Origin: Acidobacteriota bacterium
Lineage (GTDB): Bacteria; Acidobacteriota; Holophagae; Holophagales; Holophagaceae
Assembly: GCA_016213735.1 (NCBI GenBank)
Contig: JACQZU010000020.1
Span: 62,001-126,000, forward strand
Direction of reading: 5' to 3'
DNA: 64,000 nucleotides
Part shown: positions 7,873-15,716 of the stretch, piece by piece
How the letters are laid out: every line of letters starts with the position of its first letter
Position numbering within the stretch: position 1 is the stretch's first letter
Position numbers and translations under genes: made by a program
The notes under the pieces: generated by a model
Database searches by the model: none
Told to the model about the DNA's origin: nothing
Seen by the model: the letters and a program-made list of their open reading frames with translations, nothing else

Positions 7873-9152
7873 GGTGTGACCTCACGGGCGGAATGGTTGT
7901 GGTCCGAAGGTTCGGGATGGGAACCCCCTCCCAGGCGCCGCCGGGCGGTGAATTCCCCGAGCATGACGGGAACGGCGGCCTTGAGCATGAGGGTGAAGAC
8001 CAGGAACCCCGTGGCGAAGATCCCCGCGGCGACGAAGGCCTCGGTCACGGAGGGGCGGTACTCGTAGATTTCGCCCAGGACGTCGGGGGTGAGCCCGGGA
8101 ATGATGAGGCCCATGCCTTTCTCGATGTAGACGCTGGCGTAGATGAGGAGGCAGCCCAGGTTCAGGGTGATCCAGTTCTTCCGGGTGCGGGGAATGAGGA
8201 AGAGCAGGAAAGCCGCGAGCCCGGTCAGGATCGAGGCCCACGCGAAGGGGACCAGGGTGGTGTGCCCCTTGAGGCCGAAAAAGAGGTACTGGATGAAGAC
8301 CAGGTGCTCGGTGCCGGAATAGAACTCCTTGAACACCTCGGCCGCGGTGAGGAAGAGGTTGAAGCCCATGGTGTAGGCCATCAGTTCGGCAATCTTGAAG
8401 ATGGCCTCATCGGTGATCCGGAGCTTGGTGGTCTTCCGGAGCACCTGGAGGAGGATCAGGAGGATGGCCGGGCCCGAGCAGAAGGCGGAGGCCAGGAATC
8501 GGGGCGCCAGGATGGCGGAATTCCAGAAGGGGCGTGCGGCGATCCCGTTGTACAGGTAGGCGGTCACGGTGTGGATGCTCACCGCCATGGGGATGGAGAG
8601 GAGCACCAGGGGAAGGACGATGGCCTTGACGTAGTGCCGCTCGGTGTAGGCGCAGAAGAGCAGGTAGGTCACCACGAACCAGTTCAGCAGCAGGTAGAGG
8701 TTGAGGACGATGACGTCCCAGGCCAGCAGGGACGCGGGCCAGTTCAGCTTCCCCACGAGAGGGATGATGTGCCAGAAGCGGTCGGGGCGGCCGATGTCCA
8801 CCAGCACGAAGCCCAGGCACATCACCAGGGCGCTGATGGCCAGCATTTCCCCCAGGATGGTGATCTCCTTGATCGGCTCCCAGTCGTAGATGTAGGCGGG
8901 GATCACCAGCATGATGGCCGCCGCGGCCACGCCCACCAGGAAGGTGAAGTTGCCGATGTAGAAGCCCCATGAGACCTGGTCCCGCATGTTGGAAATGATC
9001 AGGCCTTGGCTGAGCTGTCCCGTGTAGGCGAAGACTCCGCAGAGGATCAGCGCCAGGAGGAAGCCCACCCAGGCGTAGTAGTAACGGTTCCCCACCAGCA
9101 GGAGCCTGAGGGTATCCAGGGCGAATCGGGAGAGATTCCGGAGTGAGTCCAT
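7869..9152 (-). CDS. NrfD/PsrC-family membrane protein, HmcC/DsrP-like (first of two)
   Basis: This is a 427-aa polytopic protein related to the NrfD, HmcC and DsrP integral membrane subunits. The N-terminal pattern SWGFYIGNFTFLVGVAAAA and the LVDIGRPDRFWHI loop are characteristic of this branch. It lies four bases after the Fe-S subunit gene and overlaps the next NrfD-type gene by four bases. Subunit stoichiometry is therefore probably set by translational coupling. It is expected to carry the menaquinone/menaquinol site and to contact the Fe-S protein on the outer face of the membrane. Confidence 0.88.
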   Translation of the reverse strand: MDSLRNLSRFALDTLRLLLVGNRYYYAWVGFLLALILCGVFAYTGQLSQGLIISNMRDQVSWGFYIGNFTFLVGVAAAAIMLVIPAYIYDWEPIKEITILGEMLAISALVMCLGFVLVDIGRPDRFWHIIPLVGKLNWPASLLAWDVIVLNLYLLLNWFVVTYLLFCAYTERHYVKAIVLPLVLLSIPMAVSIHTVTAYLYNGIAARPFWNSAILAPRFLASAFCSGPAILLILLQVLRKTTKLRITDEAIFKIAELMAYTMGFNLFLTAAEVFKEFYSGTEHLVFIQYLFFGLKGHTTLVPFAWASILTGLAAFLLFLIPRTRKNWITLNLGCLLIYASVYIEKGMGLIIPGLTPDVLGEIYEYRPSVTEAFVAAGIFATGFLVFTLMLKAAVPVMLGEFTARRRLGGGSHPEPSDHNHSAREVTP

Positions 9153-9156
9153 CTCC

Positions 9157-10086
9157 CTACACCCCGTAGAAGTAGTAGAACTTCGGTTTGGTGTTCAGGT
9201 CCTCCTTGAAGAGGAAGACCCGCTTGTTCTCCAGCACGTACCGGATCTCGCTTTTCGGGTCCATCAGGTTGCCGAACTTCCGGGAACCCGTCGGGCAGAT
9301 CTCGGCGCAGGCCGGGTAGAGTCCCTTCCGGGTGCGTTGGATGCAGAAGGTGCACTTCTCCACGACGCCTTGGGGGCGGGGCCGGTTCCCCAGGTAGTGC
9401 GTCTCGGTGTTCAGCTCGGCGGCGGGGAGCTGGGGTTCTCCCCAATTGAAGTGCCGGGCCCCGTAGGGGCAGGCGGCCATGCAGTAGCGGCACCCGATGC
9501 ACCAGTTGTAGTCCACCACGGTGATGCCGTCGGGCTCCTGCCAGGTGGCACCCACGGGGCAGACCTTGACGCAGGGGGCCCGGCGGCACTGGTGGCACTG
9601 GACCGGCATGTAGAAGTGGCCTTCCCGTGGCACCACCGCGGGATCGTAGTAGTGATTGGCGTGCTGGACGTCCACGCCCAGCTCCTTCTCCATCTCCATC
9701 ACCCGGATCCACTGGATCTGGGGGTCGCGGGACTGATTGTTCTCCCGGACGCAGGCGTGGACGCAGCGCCGGCAGCCGATGCACCGGCTGAGGTCCAGGG
9801 CGTAGCCGAACACCACCCCCTGCATGGGCTCCTCGATGCCCACGCGGACGGGCTTCCCGAACTTGGCCCTGTATTCCTTCTCCAGGCGCAGGAGGATCTT
9901 CTGGATCTCGTCCTTCGCGAGTTCCCGGAAATTCCGCTGGAGGAACTCCTCCATGCTCAGCTTCCCGCAACCCGCCAAGGCCCCGGCCATCCCGGCCACG
10001 GCGGCCGCGAGGAATTCCCTCCGGCCCGGGGTGCCCTCTCCCCCTGGGCAGGAGCCCGAGCACGGTCCTGGGTGGCTGGCGTTCAC
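9157..10086 (-). CDS. periplasmic four-cluster Fe-S protein (NrfC/DsrO/HmcB type), Tat-lipoprotein
   Basis: This electron-transfer subunit should link cytochromes and NrfD proteins. The N-terminus carries a twin-arginine motif GRREFLAAAV (RR at residues 22-23) followed by a lipobox LAGC (Cys about residue 40). That suggests Tat export and lipid anchoring. Four [4Fe-4S] motifs are complete: CIGCRRCVHAC, CHQCRRAPCVKVCP, CIGCRYCMAACP and CTFC followed by CAEICP. I use the GTG at 10086, which overlaps the preceding cytochrome's TGA (GTGA) and has GGGAGG upstream. The longer open frame upstream is antisense-frame noise inside that gene. Length is 309 aa. Confidence 0.88.
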   Translation of the reverse strand: MNASHPGPCSGSCPGGEGTPGRREFLAAAVAGMAGALAGCGKLSMEEFLQRNFRELAKDEIQKILLRLEKEYRAKFGKPVRVGIEEPMQGVVFGYALDLSRCIGCRRCVHACVRENNQSRDPQIQWIRVMEMEKELGVDVQHANHYYDPAVVPREGHFYMPVQCHQCRRAPCVKVCPVGATWQEPDGITVVDYNWCIGCRYCMAACPYGARHFNWGEPQLPAAELNTETHYLGNRPRPQGVVEKCTFCIQRTRKGLYPACAEICPTGSRKFGNLMDPKSEIRYVLENKRVFLFKEDLNTKPKFYYFYGV

Positions 10087-10667
10087 GGTCGGCCTCCCTT
10101 GGAGGGACGGATCTTCTCGGGGGGCACGGGGGGAGGCATCGGCTTCAGCGGCTTGAACCGTGGCCCGTGGGGGTTGTGGCAGTGCACGCAGAGCAGGTAC
10201 TGCTTCTCCCCGTTCCATCGCCCCGTGCGCTTTCCGTGGATGCCCACGCGCCAGTCCCGGAATTTGTCCCCGTGGCACTGTCCGCACAGCATGTAGGAAG
10301 ACGTGAAGGGTATGCGTTCCCCGCTGGCCAGGCGGAGGCTGTCCCGGTCCGCCAGGTCGTGGCAGTCGAGGCACCACCTGGATTCGGGGCCGTGCTTCAG
10401 CTCGATCTCCGTGTGCATTCCGAGTTCGCGCCGCTTCGGGTCGGGCTTCATGGTCTTGCCGTCGTGGCAGGACGAGCAGGGGAACACTCCCTCGCTGAAG
10501 GGCGGAGCCGGAACTTGGATCTCAGGGGCCTGGGGGGCAGGATGCTCGGCCTTCTCCTTGACACCGTGCTGAGCCCTGGCGGGCAGGAACAGCAGCGCCC
10601 CCAGAAGGAACGCGAGGCGGCGTCCCCGGCGGGGGGCGCAGGCGATGGCTGGGGTCCGGAGCGGCAT
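10083..10667 (-). CDS. tetrahaem c-type cytochrome, periplasmic
   Basis: This is a 194-aa exported cytochrome. An Arg-rich N-terminus, a hydrophobic core (LAFLLGALLFLP) and an ARA-Q cleavage site near residue 32 form a signal peptide. Four CxxCH haem motifs are present (CSSCH, CLDCH, CGQCH, CVHCH), and extra His residues could serve as distal ligands. The spacing resembles the cytochrome c3/NapC-NrfH-like superfamily in a loose sense. The C-terminus is proline-rich. The start ATG lies five bases after the upstream Fe-S gene stop, and the gene overlaps the next Fe-S gene by GTGA. Confidence 0.82.
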   Translation of the reverse strand: MPLRTPAIACAPRRGRRLAFLLGALLFLPARAQHGVKEKAEHPAPQAPEIQVPAPPFSEGVFPCSSCHDGKTMKPDPKRRELGMHTEIELKHGPESRWCLDCHDLADRDSLRLASGERIPFTSSYMLCGQCHGDKFRDWRVGIHGKRTGRWNGEKQYLLCVHCHNPHGPRFKPLKPMPPPVPPEKIRPSKGGRP

Positions 10668-10672
10668 GGGGG

Positions 10673-11434
10673 TCAGCGGACCGATCCGTCCAGGCCGTTG
10701 TAGTAGGTCTTGGACTGGGTTGCGAGGTGGGCCTTGAGGACCTGGATCTTGTTCTCCCTCAGGTACTGGTGGACGTAGTCCTTGGGATCCTTCAGGTCTC
10801 CGAGGCGGCGAGCGCCGGTGGGACAGACCTCGGCGCAGGCCGTGGTGAGGCCCTTGGTGATGCGGTGGTAGCAGAGGTTGCACTTGTCCACGGTCTCGGT
10901 GCGGGGATCGATGTAGCGGCAGCCGTAGGGGCAGGCCTGGATGCAATACCGGCATCCCAGGCAGTATTTCTTGTCCACGAGCACGGCCCCGTCGGGGGAG
11001 ACGAAGGTGGCGCCCACCGGGCAGACCTGGGTGCAGGGGCTGTCCGCGCACTGGTTGCACATCTTGGGGACGAAGAAGTTCTTGGAACCGTCGCCCTCGT
11101 GGAATTTCTCCGGGAAACCGTGGTAGCCACCGTCCGGGCTGTCCACTTCGGGATGTTCCTTCTCGGGATCCACGTGGTAGCGCTCCACCCAGGTCCGGAA
11201 ATAGAAGGGCTCCAGGGGCACGTCGTTCTCGGCCTTGTCCGCGCGGACGCAGCTGCCGCAGCCGATGCACTTCTCGATGTCGATCATCATGGCCCACCAG
11301 TGGTCCATGGTCCGGTAGCCCGGTGCGTTGTGCGGCTCGGCGGCCAGGACGTATTCCAGGGCGGAGCCCGCGGCCGCGGTGAAGATGAAGAACTTCCCGC
11401 CGACGGTGAGGAAATTGCGCCGGTCCATGGTCAT
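10673..11434 (-). CDS. periplasmic Fe-S protein (NrfC/DsrO/HmcB type) with one Asp-substituted cluster site
   Basis: This is the second Fe-S electron-transfer subunit, 253 aa, with a Tat motif DRRNFL (RR at residues 5-6) and a hydrophobic h-region. Three complete motifs are visible: CNQCADSPCTQVCP, CLGCRYCIQACP and CNLC followed by CAEVCP. The first motif reads CIGCGSCVRAD, so its expected fourth Cys is Asp. The sister subunit in the same operon has Cys there. The Asp codon is plain in the DNA (GAC). The start ATG overlaps the upstream cytochrome stop (ATGA). Confidence 0.87.
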   Translation of the reverse strand: MTMDRRNFLTVGGKFFIFTAAAGSALEYVLAAEPHNAPGYRTMDHWWAMMIDIEKCIGCGSCVRADKAENDVPLEPFYFRTWVERYHVDPEKEHPEVDSPDGGYHGFPEKFHEGDGSKNFFVPKMCNQCADSPCTQVCPVGATFVSPDGAVLVDKKYCLGCRYCIQACPYGCRYIDPRTETVDKCNLCYHRITKGLTTACAEVCPTGARRLGDLKDPKDYVHQYLRENKIQVLKAHLATQSKTYYNGLDGSVR

Positions 11435-12003
11435 GACTTGGTCTCCTTCGCGGGGCTCTTGGGGGCGGGAGCGGGTGGGGCGGCCTTCGCAGCCACCGGC
11501 GGGGAGGCCTTGCCCGGGGCCGGGGCAGACGCCGGCACCTGGGGGGCCGGGGCGTGGGCCGCGTGGCAGGACTTGCAGGCCGCGCCGCCGCTGTGCCCCT
11601 TGGTGTCCACCTGCTTGAATTTCCGGGGCTTGGAAATGCTCTTTTCATGGCACCCCGCGCACAGCTTCTCCCCGTCCGGGAGCTTCGGCTTGGAGGCGCT
11701 CGGGTCCGCGGCGGCGGCGTGGGCGCCCTGGGGTCCATGGCAGTTCTCACAGGAAACCGATTCGTGCAGGGAGCCCTTCTGCTTCTCGGCGACATCCGTG
11801 TGGCAGTCGACGCAGGCCTTCCGACCCGCATGGACCGGGGTCCTACTGGCCACTTCGTCCAGGGCGCCACGGCGGTAGTGCCCCAGCTCCCCGAACCCCT
11901 TCGGGATGAAGATCGCGCGCAGCACGATGAAGGCCAGGAGGCCCACACCGAACATGCCGACCATCCTGACGATGTGCCGGGAATGGCGGAACAGGGTTCC
12001 CAT
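11431..12003 (-). CDS. membrane-anchored tetrahaem c-type cytochrome
   Basis: This is the first gene of the six-gene respiratory operon (190 aa). A basic N-terminus and one uncleaved-looking helix (about residues 14-33) anchor a periplasmic domain with four CxxCH sites: CVDCH, CENCH, CAGCH and CKSCH. The last about 50 residues are an Ala/Pro/Lys linker without haem sites. The ribosome site CGGAGG is well placed, and a promoter-like -35/-10 pair lies at 12048-12075. Together with the downstream tetrahaem cytochrome, the complex would hold eight c haems. Confidence 0.85.
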   Translation of the reverse strand: MGTLFRHSRHIVRMVGMFGVGLLAFIVLRAIFIPKGFGELGHYRRGALDEVASRTPVHAGRKACVDCHTDVAEKQKGSLHESVSCENCHGPQGAHAAAADPSASKPKLPDGEKLCAGCHEKSISKPRKFKQVDTKGHSGGAACKSCHAAHAPAPQVPASAPAPGKASPPVAAKAAPPAPAPKSPAKETKS

Positions 12004-12047
12004 GGCCGTTTCCTCCGAGAGGTGATTTCCGGAACAAGATTTCCTTA

Positions 12048-12075
12048 TCTATATGTCTCGTGGTCCTGGGGTAAA
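12048..12075 (-). promoter_or_regulatory. putative sigma70-type promoter of the cytochrome/NrfD operon
   Basis: On the minus strand TTTACC (12070-12075) and TATAGA (12048-12053) are separated by 16 bases and lie about 45-70 bases upstream of the first cytochrome ATG. This stretch is markedly AT-richer than its surroundings. I saw no clear FNR-type palindrome. Confidence 0.45.
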
Positions 12076-12213
12076 GAAGAAAAAAGCGACAATCAGGTCC
12101 CCGTAAGGTTTCGTCTCGATTCTCAACCAGGGCGGCCCCCGGAACCCCGGGCCTTCCCGCCCAGGCTGGGATTCCTGACATTCCTGGCCTCCTGCGGGCC
12201 TTCCGGATCCCGG

Positions 12214-12816
12214 TCATCCCCCCAGGGGACGCCGACCCTCCAGGGCCCGGTCCAGGGTCAGTTCGTCCGCGTATTCCAGGTCCGCCCCCACGGGAAGGCC
12301 CAGGCCAATTCGGGTCACCCGGATTCCCAGGGGCTCGAGGAGACGGGCCAGCCAGGCCGCGGTGGCCTCTCCGTCCAGCGTGGGGTTGGTGGCGAGGACC
12401 ACTTCCTCGACCTGGCCGTCCTCCAGCCGGCGCAGCAATTCGCGGATCCTCAGCTGGTCCGGGCCCACCCCGCGCAACGGGCTCACGAGGCCCCCGAGGG
12501 CGTGGTACCGGCCCCTGAAATGCCCCGTCCGCTCGAAGCTGAGGACGTTGCTGGCCTCGGCGACCACGAGGATCACCTTGGGATCCCGGCGGGGATCTTC
12601 GCAGACGGCGCACCGGGGGCCGTCGGAGAAGGCCCCGCATTCCTCGCAGAAGCCCACCCGGGTGGCGGCATGGTGGAGCACCTCCGCCAAGTGGTCCATC
12701 GCTCCAGGACCCTCCTTCAGGAGGTGGAGGGCCATCCGCTGGGCACTCTTGGCCCCGACCCCGGGGAGCCGCTGGAAGCTCTCCACCACCGCTTCGAGGG
12801 GGGCCGGGAGCTTCAC
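12214..12816 (-). CDS. recR: recombination mediator RecR
   Basis: RecR works with RecF/RecO to load RecA at gaps. The 200-aa product has the N-terminal helix-hairpin-helix (LPGVGAKSAQRMALHLL), a Cys4 zinc site (CEECGAFSDGPRCAVC, about residues 57-72) and a Toprim domain starting at ILVVAEASNV with the family loop HALGGLVSPLRGVGPD. The start codon is GTG at 12816. ebfC lies 25 bases upstream on the same strand, the usual ebfC-recR pair. Confidence 0.95.
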   Translation of the reverse strand: MKLPAPLEAVVESFQRLPGVGAKSAQRMALHLLKEGPGAMDHLAEVLHHAATRVGFCEECGAFSDGPRCAVCEDPRRDPKVILVVAEASNVLSFERTGHFRGRYHALGGLVSPLRGVGPDQLRIRELLRRLEDGQVEEVVLATNPTLDGEATAAWLARLLEPLGIRVTRIGLGLPVGADLEYADELTLDRALEGRRPLGG

Positions 12817-12841
12817 GGGAGGGACCCGGCCTGGCCGGCCA

Positions 12842-13144
12842 TCAGAGTCCCAGCCCTGGAATCCCAGCGGCGCCGGCCATTCCGCCGGTGACCTGCTTCA
12901 TGCCCTCGTCCGCCTTGAGAACCGCGTCCTTGAAGGCCGCCAGGATCAGGTCCTCCAGCATGGAGGGGTCCTCCGGGTCGCAGGCCTCCTTGGCGATTCT
13001 GACTTCCTGGACTTCCTTGGCCCCGTTCATGACGATCCGGACGGCCTCGCCCCCGGCGGTGCCCTCGACCCGAAGCTTCTGCTGGGCTTCCTGCAGCTTG
13101 GCCTGCATCTGCTGGGCCTGGCGCATGAGGAATCGCATGTCCAT
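12842..13144 (-). CDS. ebfC: YbaB/EbfC nucleoid-associated protein
   Basis: This is a small dimeric DNA-binding nucleoid protein, 100 aa, with the typical MDMRFLMRQAQQMQAKLQEA N-terminal helix and a Gly-rich C-terminus. The start at 13144 is supported by AGGAGG five bases upstream. The adjacent downstream recR is the conserved gene neighbour in many bacteria. Confidence 0.93.
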   Translation of the reverse strand: MDMRFLMRQAQQMQAKLQEAQQKLRVEGTAGGEAVRIVMNGAKEVQEVRIAKEACDPEDPSMLEDLILAAFKDAVLKADEGMKQVTGGMAGAAGIPGLGL

Positions 13145-13164
13145 GGAAGCCTCCTGAGTCCAGG

Positions 13165-13788
13165 TTACTTCACCTTGGGGCCATCCTCGCCCTGCCCGGC
13201 CTCGGCCCTGGACTCGTCCGGGGAAGGGTCCCCGGTCCGGTGGAAGGAGGGCAGGTGGGGGTGGGGAAGGTGGATGTCCTGCCAGTGGATCCTTCGGAGC
13301 CGGTTCGTGAGCCAGCGCATCGCGAAATAGCCCACCGGGATGGAAAGGGCCGTGAGGGCGAATCCCCCGAGGAGGTAGGGAAGCAGGATGGGCCGGAGCA
13401 TGGCATGCATGGCGCGGAAACCTTCCGCGCTGGTGAAGCTGGCCAGACCGATCTGCTTCCAATGAATCCCGCCCAGTTCCAGGCGCAGCCCCTTTCCGAG
13501 AAGGATGTTCCCGAAGTAGGCGGAGGCCGTGGCCATGGGAATGGTGGTCCAGGGATTGTTGATGAAGGTGGCCAGGAGCAGCAGGGGCCTGTGAAGCCGC
13601 CGGAAGAGGAAACAGGTGAGGAGCACGAGCCCCGTGTGGGTTCCGAGCAGGGGATTCCAGGCCATGGCCAGGCCCACGGCGAAGCTCCATGCAACCTGCT
13701 CGGGACTCAATTCCGGGTGCAGGATGTGTTCCCGCATCCGGCGCCAGAGGCCGGGGCGGGGGCTGGAGGGAGAGGGTGTTCCATTCAT
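13165..13788 (-). CDS. DUF2062 membrane protein
   Basis: This is an integral membrane protein of the DUF2062 family, 207 aa. The conserved segment SFAVGLAMAWNPLLGTHTGL (about residues 35-54) is followed by the INNPWTTIPM motif, which is diagnostic. Three to four hydrophobic helices are visible. The family has no settled biochemical role; some members sit next to glycosyltransferases. Here the ATG overlaps the thiL stop by ATGA, so it is coupled to thiL. Its C-terminus is a charged Pro/Glu/Asp tail. ebfC follows 20 bases downstream. Confidence 0.8.
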   Translation of the reverse strand: MNGTPSPSSPRPGLWRRMREHILHPELSPEQVAWSFAVGLAMAWNPLLGTHTGLVLLTCFLFRRLHRPLLLLATFINNPWTTIPMATASAYFGNILLGKGLRLELGGIHWKQIGLASFTSAEGFRAMHAMLRPILLPYLLGGFALTALSIPVGYFAMRWLTNRLRRIHWQDIHLPHPHLPSFHRTGDPSPDESRAEAGQGEDGPKVK

Positions 13789-14714
13789 GGCCGGAAATGG
13801 TCGAAGGCCCGGTCGGGGACGGGGACCCAGGCGTCCCCCTCCCGGCCGAGGGGCGAGCCGGCCCGGGGCAGGGCCCGCCCGACCTGGCGGAAGGACAGGC
13901 CCAGGCGGTCCCGAAGCTCCTCGGGCCCCAAGGGGGTGGCGAAGCAGCGGGCGTAGTCCTCGCCTCCTTCGATTTCGTCCGGGCTGAGGTCCGGGGCCAG
14001 GGCGACCGAGCAATTGGAAGCCAACGCCATGCTTCGGAGGTCCCGGCTGAGGCCATCGGAAAGGTCCATGCAGGCATGCACCTCGGGGAGTTCGGCCAGA
14101 CGACGGCCCAAGCCGAGCCTGGGCTCGGGGCAAAGGTGGGCCCTCAGGGCAGGATCGGGGAGGGCGGGGTCCCATCGGTCGCCCCCCTGCAAACGGCGGA
14201 GGCCCTGCAGGCTGAGGCCCAGGGGCTGGTCCACGAAGATGCGGTCTCCAGGCTGCATCCCGCTCCGGCGAAGCCATCGCCGTGCGCTTCCGAAGGCGGT
14301 CATGCCCAGTCCAAGTCCAGTGGGGCTTCCGACGGTGTCGCCACCCAGGAGGCGAAGCCCTCCTTTGGTGGCGGTTTCGGCCAGGGCGCGAAGGAAGGCG
14401 TCGAGCCAGGATGGATCCAACGCCGGGGGCAGGGCCAGGGTCAGGGTGAAGCCCATGGGGTTGGCCCCGCTGGCGTCCAGGTCCGAGAGGTTCACCGCGA
14501 GGAGTTTCCTCGCCAGGAGTTCAGGTGGATGCCAGGAAAGGATGAAGTGGATCCCCTCCTGCAGCAGGTCCGTGGTCACGAGGAGGCGTTCGCCGGAAGC
14601 GGGAGGGGGGACCAGGCCGCAGTCGTCGTCCAGCTCCCGTCCACCGGGGAACAGGTCCCGGATCCGGGCGAGGATTTCCAGTTCTTCGAGGGCCACGAGG
14701 GAAGTGTCCCACAA
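13785..14714 (-). CDS. thiL: thiamine-monophosphate kinase ThiL
   Basis: ThiL makes thiamine diphosphate from thiamine monophosphate with ATP. The AIR-synthase/SelD-type fold is recognised by the Mg-binding DDDCG (about residues 28-32), the TTDLLQEGIHF segment, AVNLSDLDASGANP, LLGGDT, and CMDLSDGLSRDL in the second half. Length is 309 aa. The start is uncertain. TTG at 14714 opens the frame, while GTG six codons in (14696) is also possible; neither has a good Shine-Dalgarno. It is coupled downstream to the DUF2062 gene. Confidence 0.92.
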   Translation of the reverse strand: MWDTSLVALEELEILARIRDLFPGGRELDDDCGLVPPPASGERLLVTTDLLQEGIHFILSWHPPELLARKLLAVNLSDLDASGANPMGFTLTLALPPALDPSWLDAFLRALAETATKGGLRLLGGDTVGSPTGLGLGMTAFGSARRWLRRSGMQPGDRIFVDQPLGLSLQGLRRLQGGDRWDPALPDPALRAHLCPEPRLGLGRRLAELPEVHACMDLSDGLSRDLRSMALASNCSVALAPDLSPDEIEGGEDYARCFATPLGPEELRDRLGLSFRQVGRALPRAGSPLGREGDAWVPVPDRAFDHFRP

Positions 14715-14806
14715 GCCCCGAGGATCATGGCTTGGGGGGATGGGGACGGGATGGTAGCGTAATAGATGCGCCCACGCCGGGCCCGGGCTACCGAAAGGAG
14801 AGAGGG

Positions 14807-15061
14807 ATGGCCATCACGAAGGTATGGATCGAGGAAGGCTGCATCGTTTGCAACGCCTGCGAGGCGGAGTGCCCCGACGTGTTCAAGGTGACGGACACCA
14901 GCTGCAACGTGAACGGCTCGGTGCGCAAGGACGGCGTGGACAGCGAGAACAGGGAAGAAATGTCCGAACTGCTGGACGACAAGCAGACCGAGCTGGAGGC
15001 CGCCATCGAGGCCGCTGCCGCCGGGTGCCCCGTTGAAGTGATCAAGTTCGACAAAGTCTGA
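14807..15061 (+). CDS. [4Fe-4S] ferredoxin, 84 aa
   Basis: This is a small soluble electron carrier. It has the motif CIVCNACEAECPDVF with Cys at 12, 15, 18 and 22, plus two further cysteines at 33 and 74 (the second in GCPVEVI). The C-terminal Cys-Pro resembles the last ligand of single-cluster ferredoxins. Which four cysteines ligate the cluster is therefore not certain. The middle is acidic and helical. The start at MAITKVW is backed by AAAGGAGAGAGGG. It is a single-gene transcript closed by a strong hairpin. The redox partner is unknown. Confidence 0.85.
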   Translation: MAITKVWIEEGCIVCNACEAECPDVFKVTDTSCNVNGSVRKDGVDSENREEMSELLDDKQTELEAAIEAAAAGCPVEVIKFDKV

Positions 15062-15080
15062 GCGCTCAACCCTGCGCGCA

Positions 15081-15109
15081 CCGTAAGGGCCCCTTGGGGG
15101 CCCTTACGG
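15081..15109. terminator. perfect 13-base-pair terminator hairpin
   Basis: CCGTAAGGGCCCC and its exact complement are separated by only TTG. The hairpin lies 20 bases after the ferredoxin stop and before the converging cheX-like gene. Being symmetric, it could serve both directions. The downstream T-tract on the plus strand is short (TTTCC). Confidence 0.75.
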
Positions 15110-15129
15110 TTTCCTGGGGGCTTCGGGGC

Positions 15130-15591
15130 TCAGTCCAGCAGGCCCACGTTCACCTCGAAGTCCCCGAAATCCGTGCTGAAGGGGATGGCGATGCAGGGCA
15201 CGTCCCCAGGCCGGCAGATTTCGTGGCCTTTCCCCATCACCACCGTGGGAATGGAGATGTTCAGGTGGAATCCCTCCTGCATCAACTGGCGGCGAGCGTC
15301 TCCAACCACGATGTTGCCGACTTCGCCGATCGCGTCCTGGACCGCCGGGGTCATGGATCCGATCTCCTCCATCAGCATGTTGGAGGCAATCCGGCATGCC
15401 AGGACCTCGGGCACGGAAATGATGACGGAGCCGCGGGCGTCCCCGGTGAGGGAGATGATGGAGGAAATGTCGTAGGTGGTGATGAGCCCCTCCTTCACGC
15501 TCAACCCGCTCCGCTCCGCCTGGATGCCGGCCATCATGCCCAGCGTGCGCAGGGTGGAATCGATGAAGGTGTTGATGTAGGAGACATCCAT
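15130..15591 (-). CDS. CheX/CheC-like chemotaxis phosphatase
   Basis: This 153-aa protein of the CheC/CheX/FliY phosphatase fold is predicted to dephosphorylate CheY-P. The core GEVGNIVVGDARRQL contains the E-x2-N catalytic pair (Glu and Asn of EVGN). The preceding GSMTPAVQDAIGE helix and the RGSVIISV strand also fit CheX. It starts MDVSYINTFIDS, as many CheX proteins do. No other chemotaxis gene is adjacent, although fliN and fliL are in the window. The ribosome site is weak. Confidence 0.82.
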   Translation of the reverse strand: MDVSYINTFIDSTLRTLGMMAGIQAERSGLSVKEGLITTYDISSIISLTGDARGSVIISVPEVLACRIASNMLMEEIGSMTPAVQDAIGEVGNIVVGDARRQLMQEGFHLNISIPTVVMGKGHEICRPGDVPCIAIPFSTDFGDFEVNVGLLD

Positions 15592-15716
15592 GGGTGGCCC
15601 GGGCTCGTTCCCCTATCGGCCCCGGGGCCACCAGGGCTTGAGTTCTGTCCTGCCGGATTGCCTGCGAAGGGGATCCGGGTCAGGATGGAAAGTCCCAGGG
15701 AATAAGGAATTTGACC

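Noticed and set aside
10087-10377. Longer N-terminus for the second Fe-S protein
   Set aside because: It would overlap the cytochrome gene entirely. The Tat signal and GGGAGG support the GTG at 10086.
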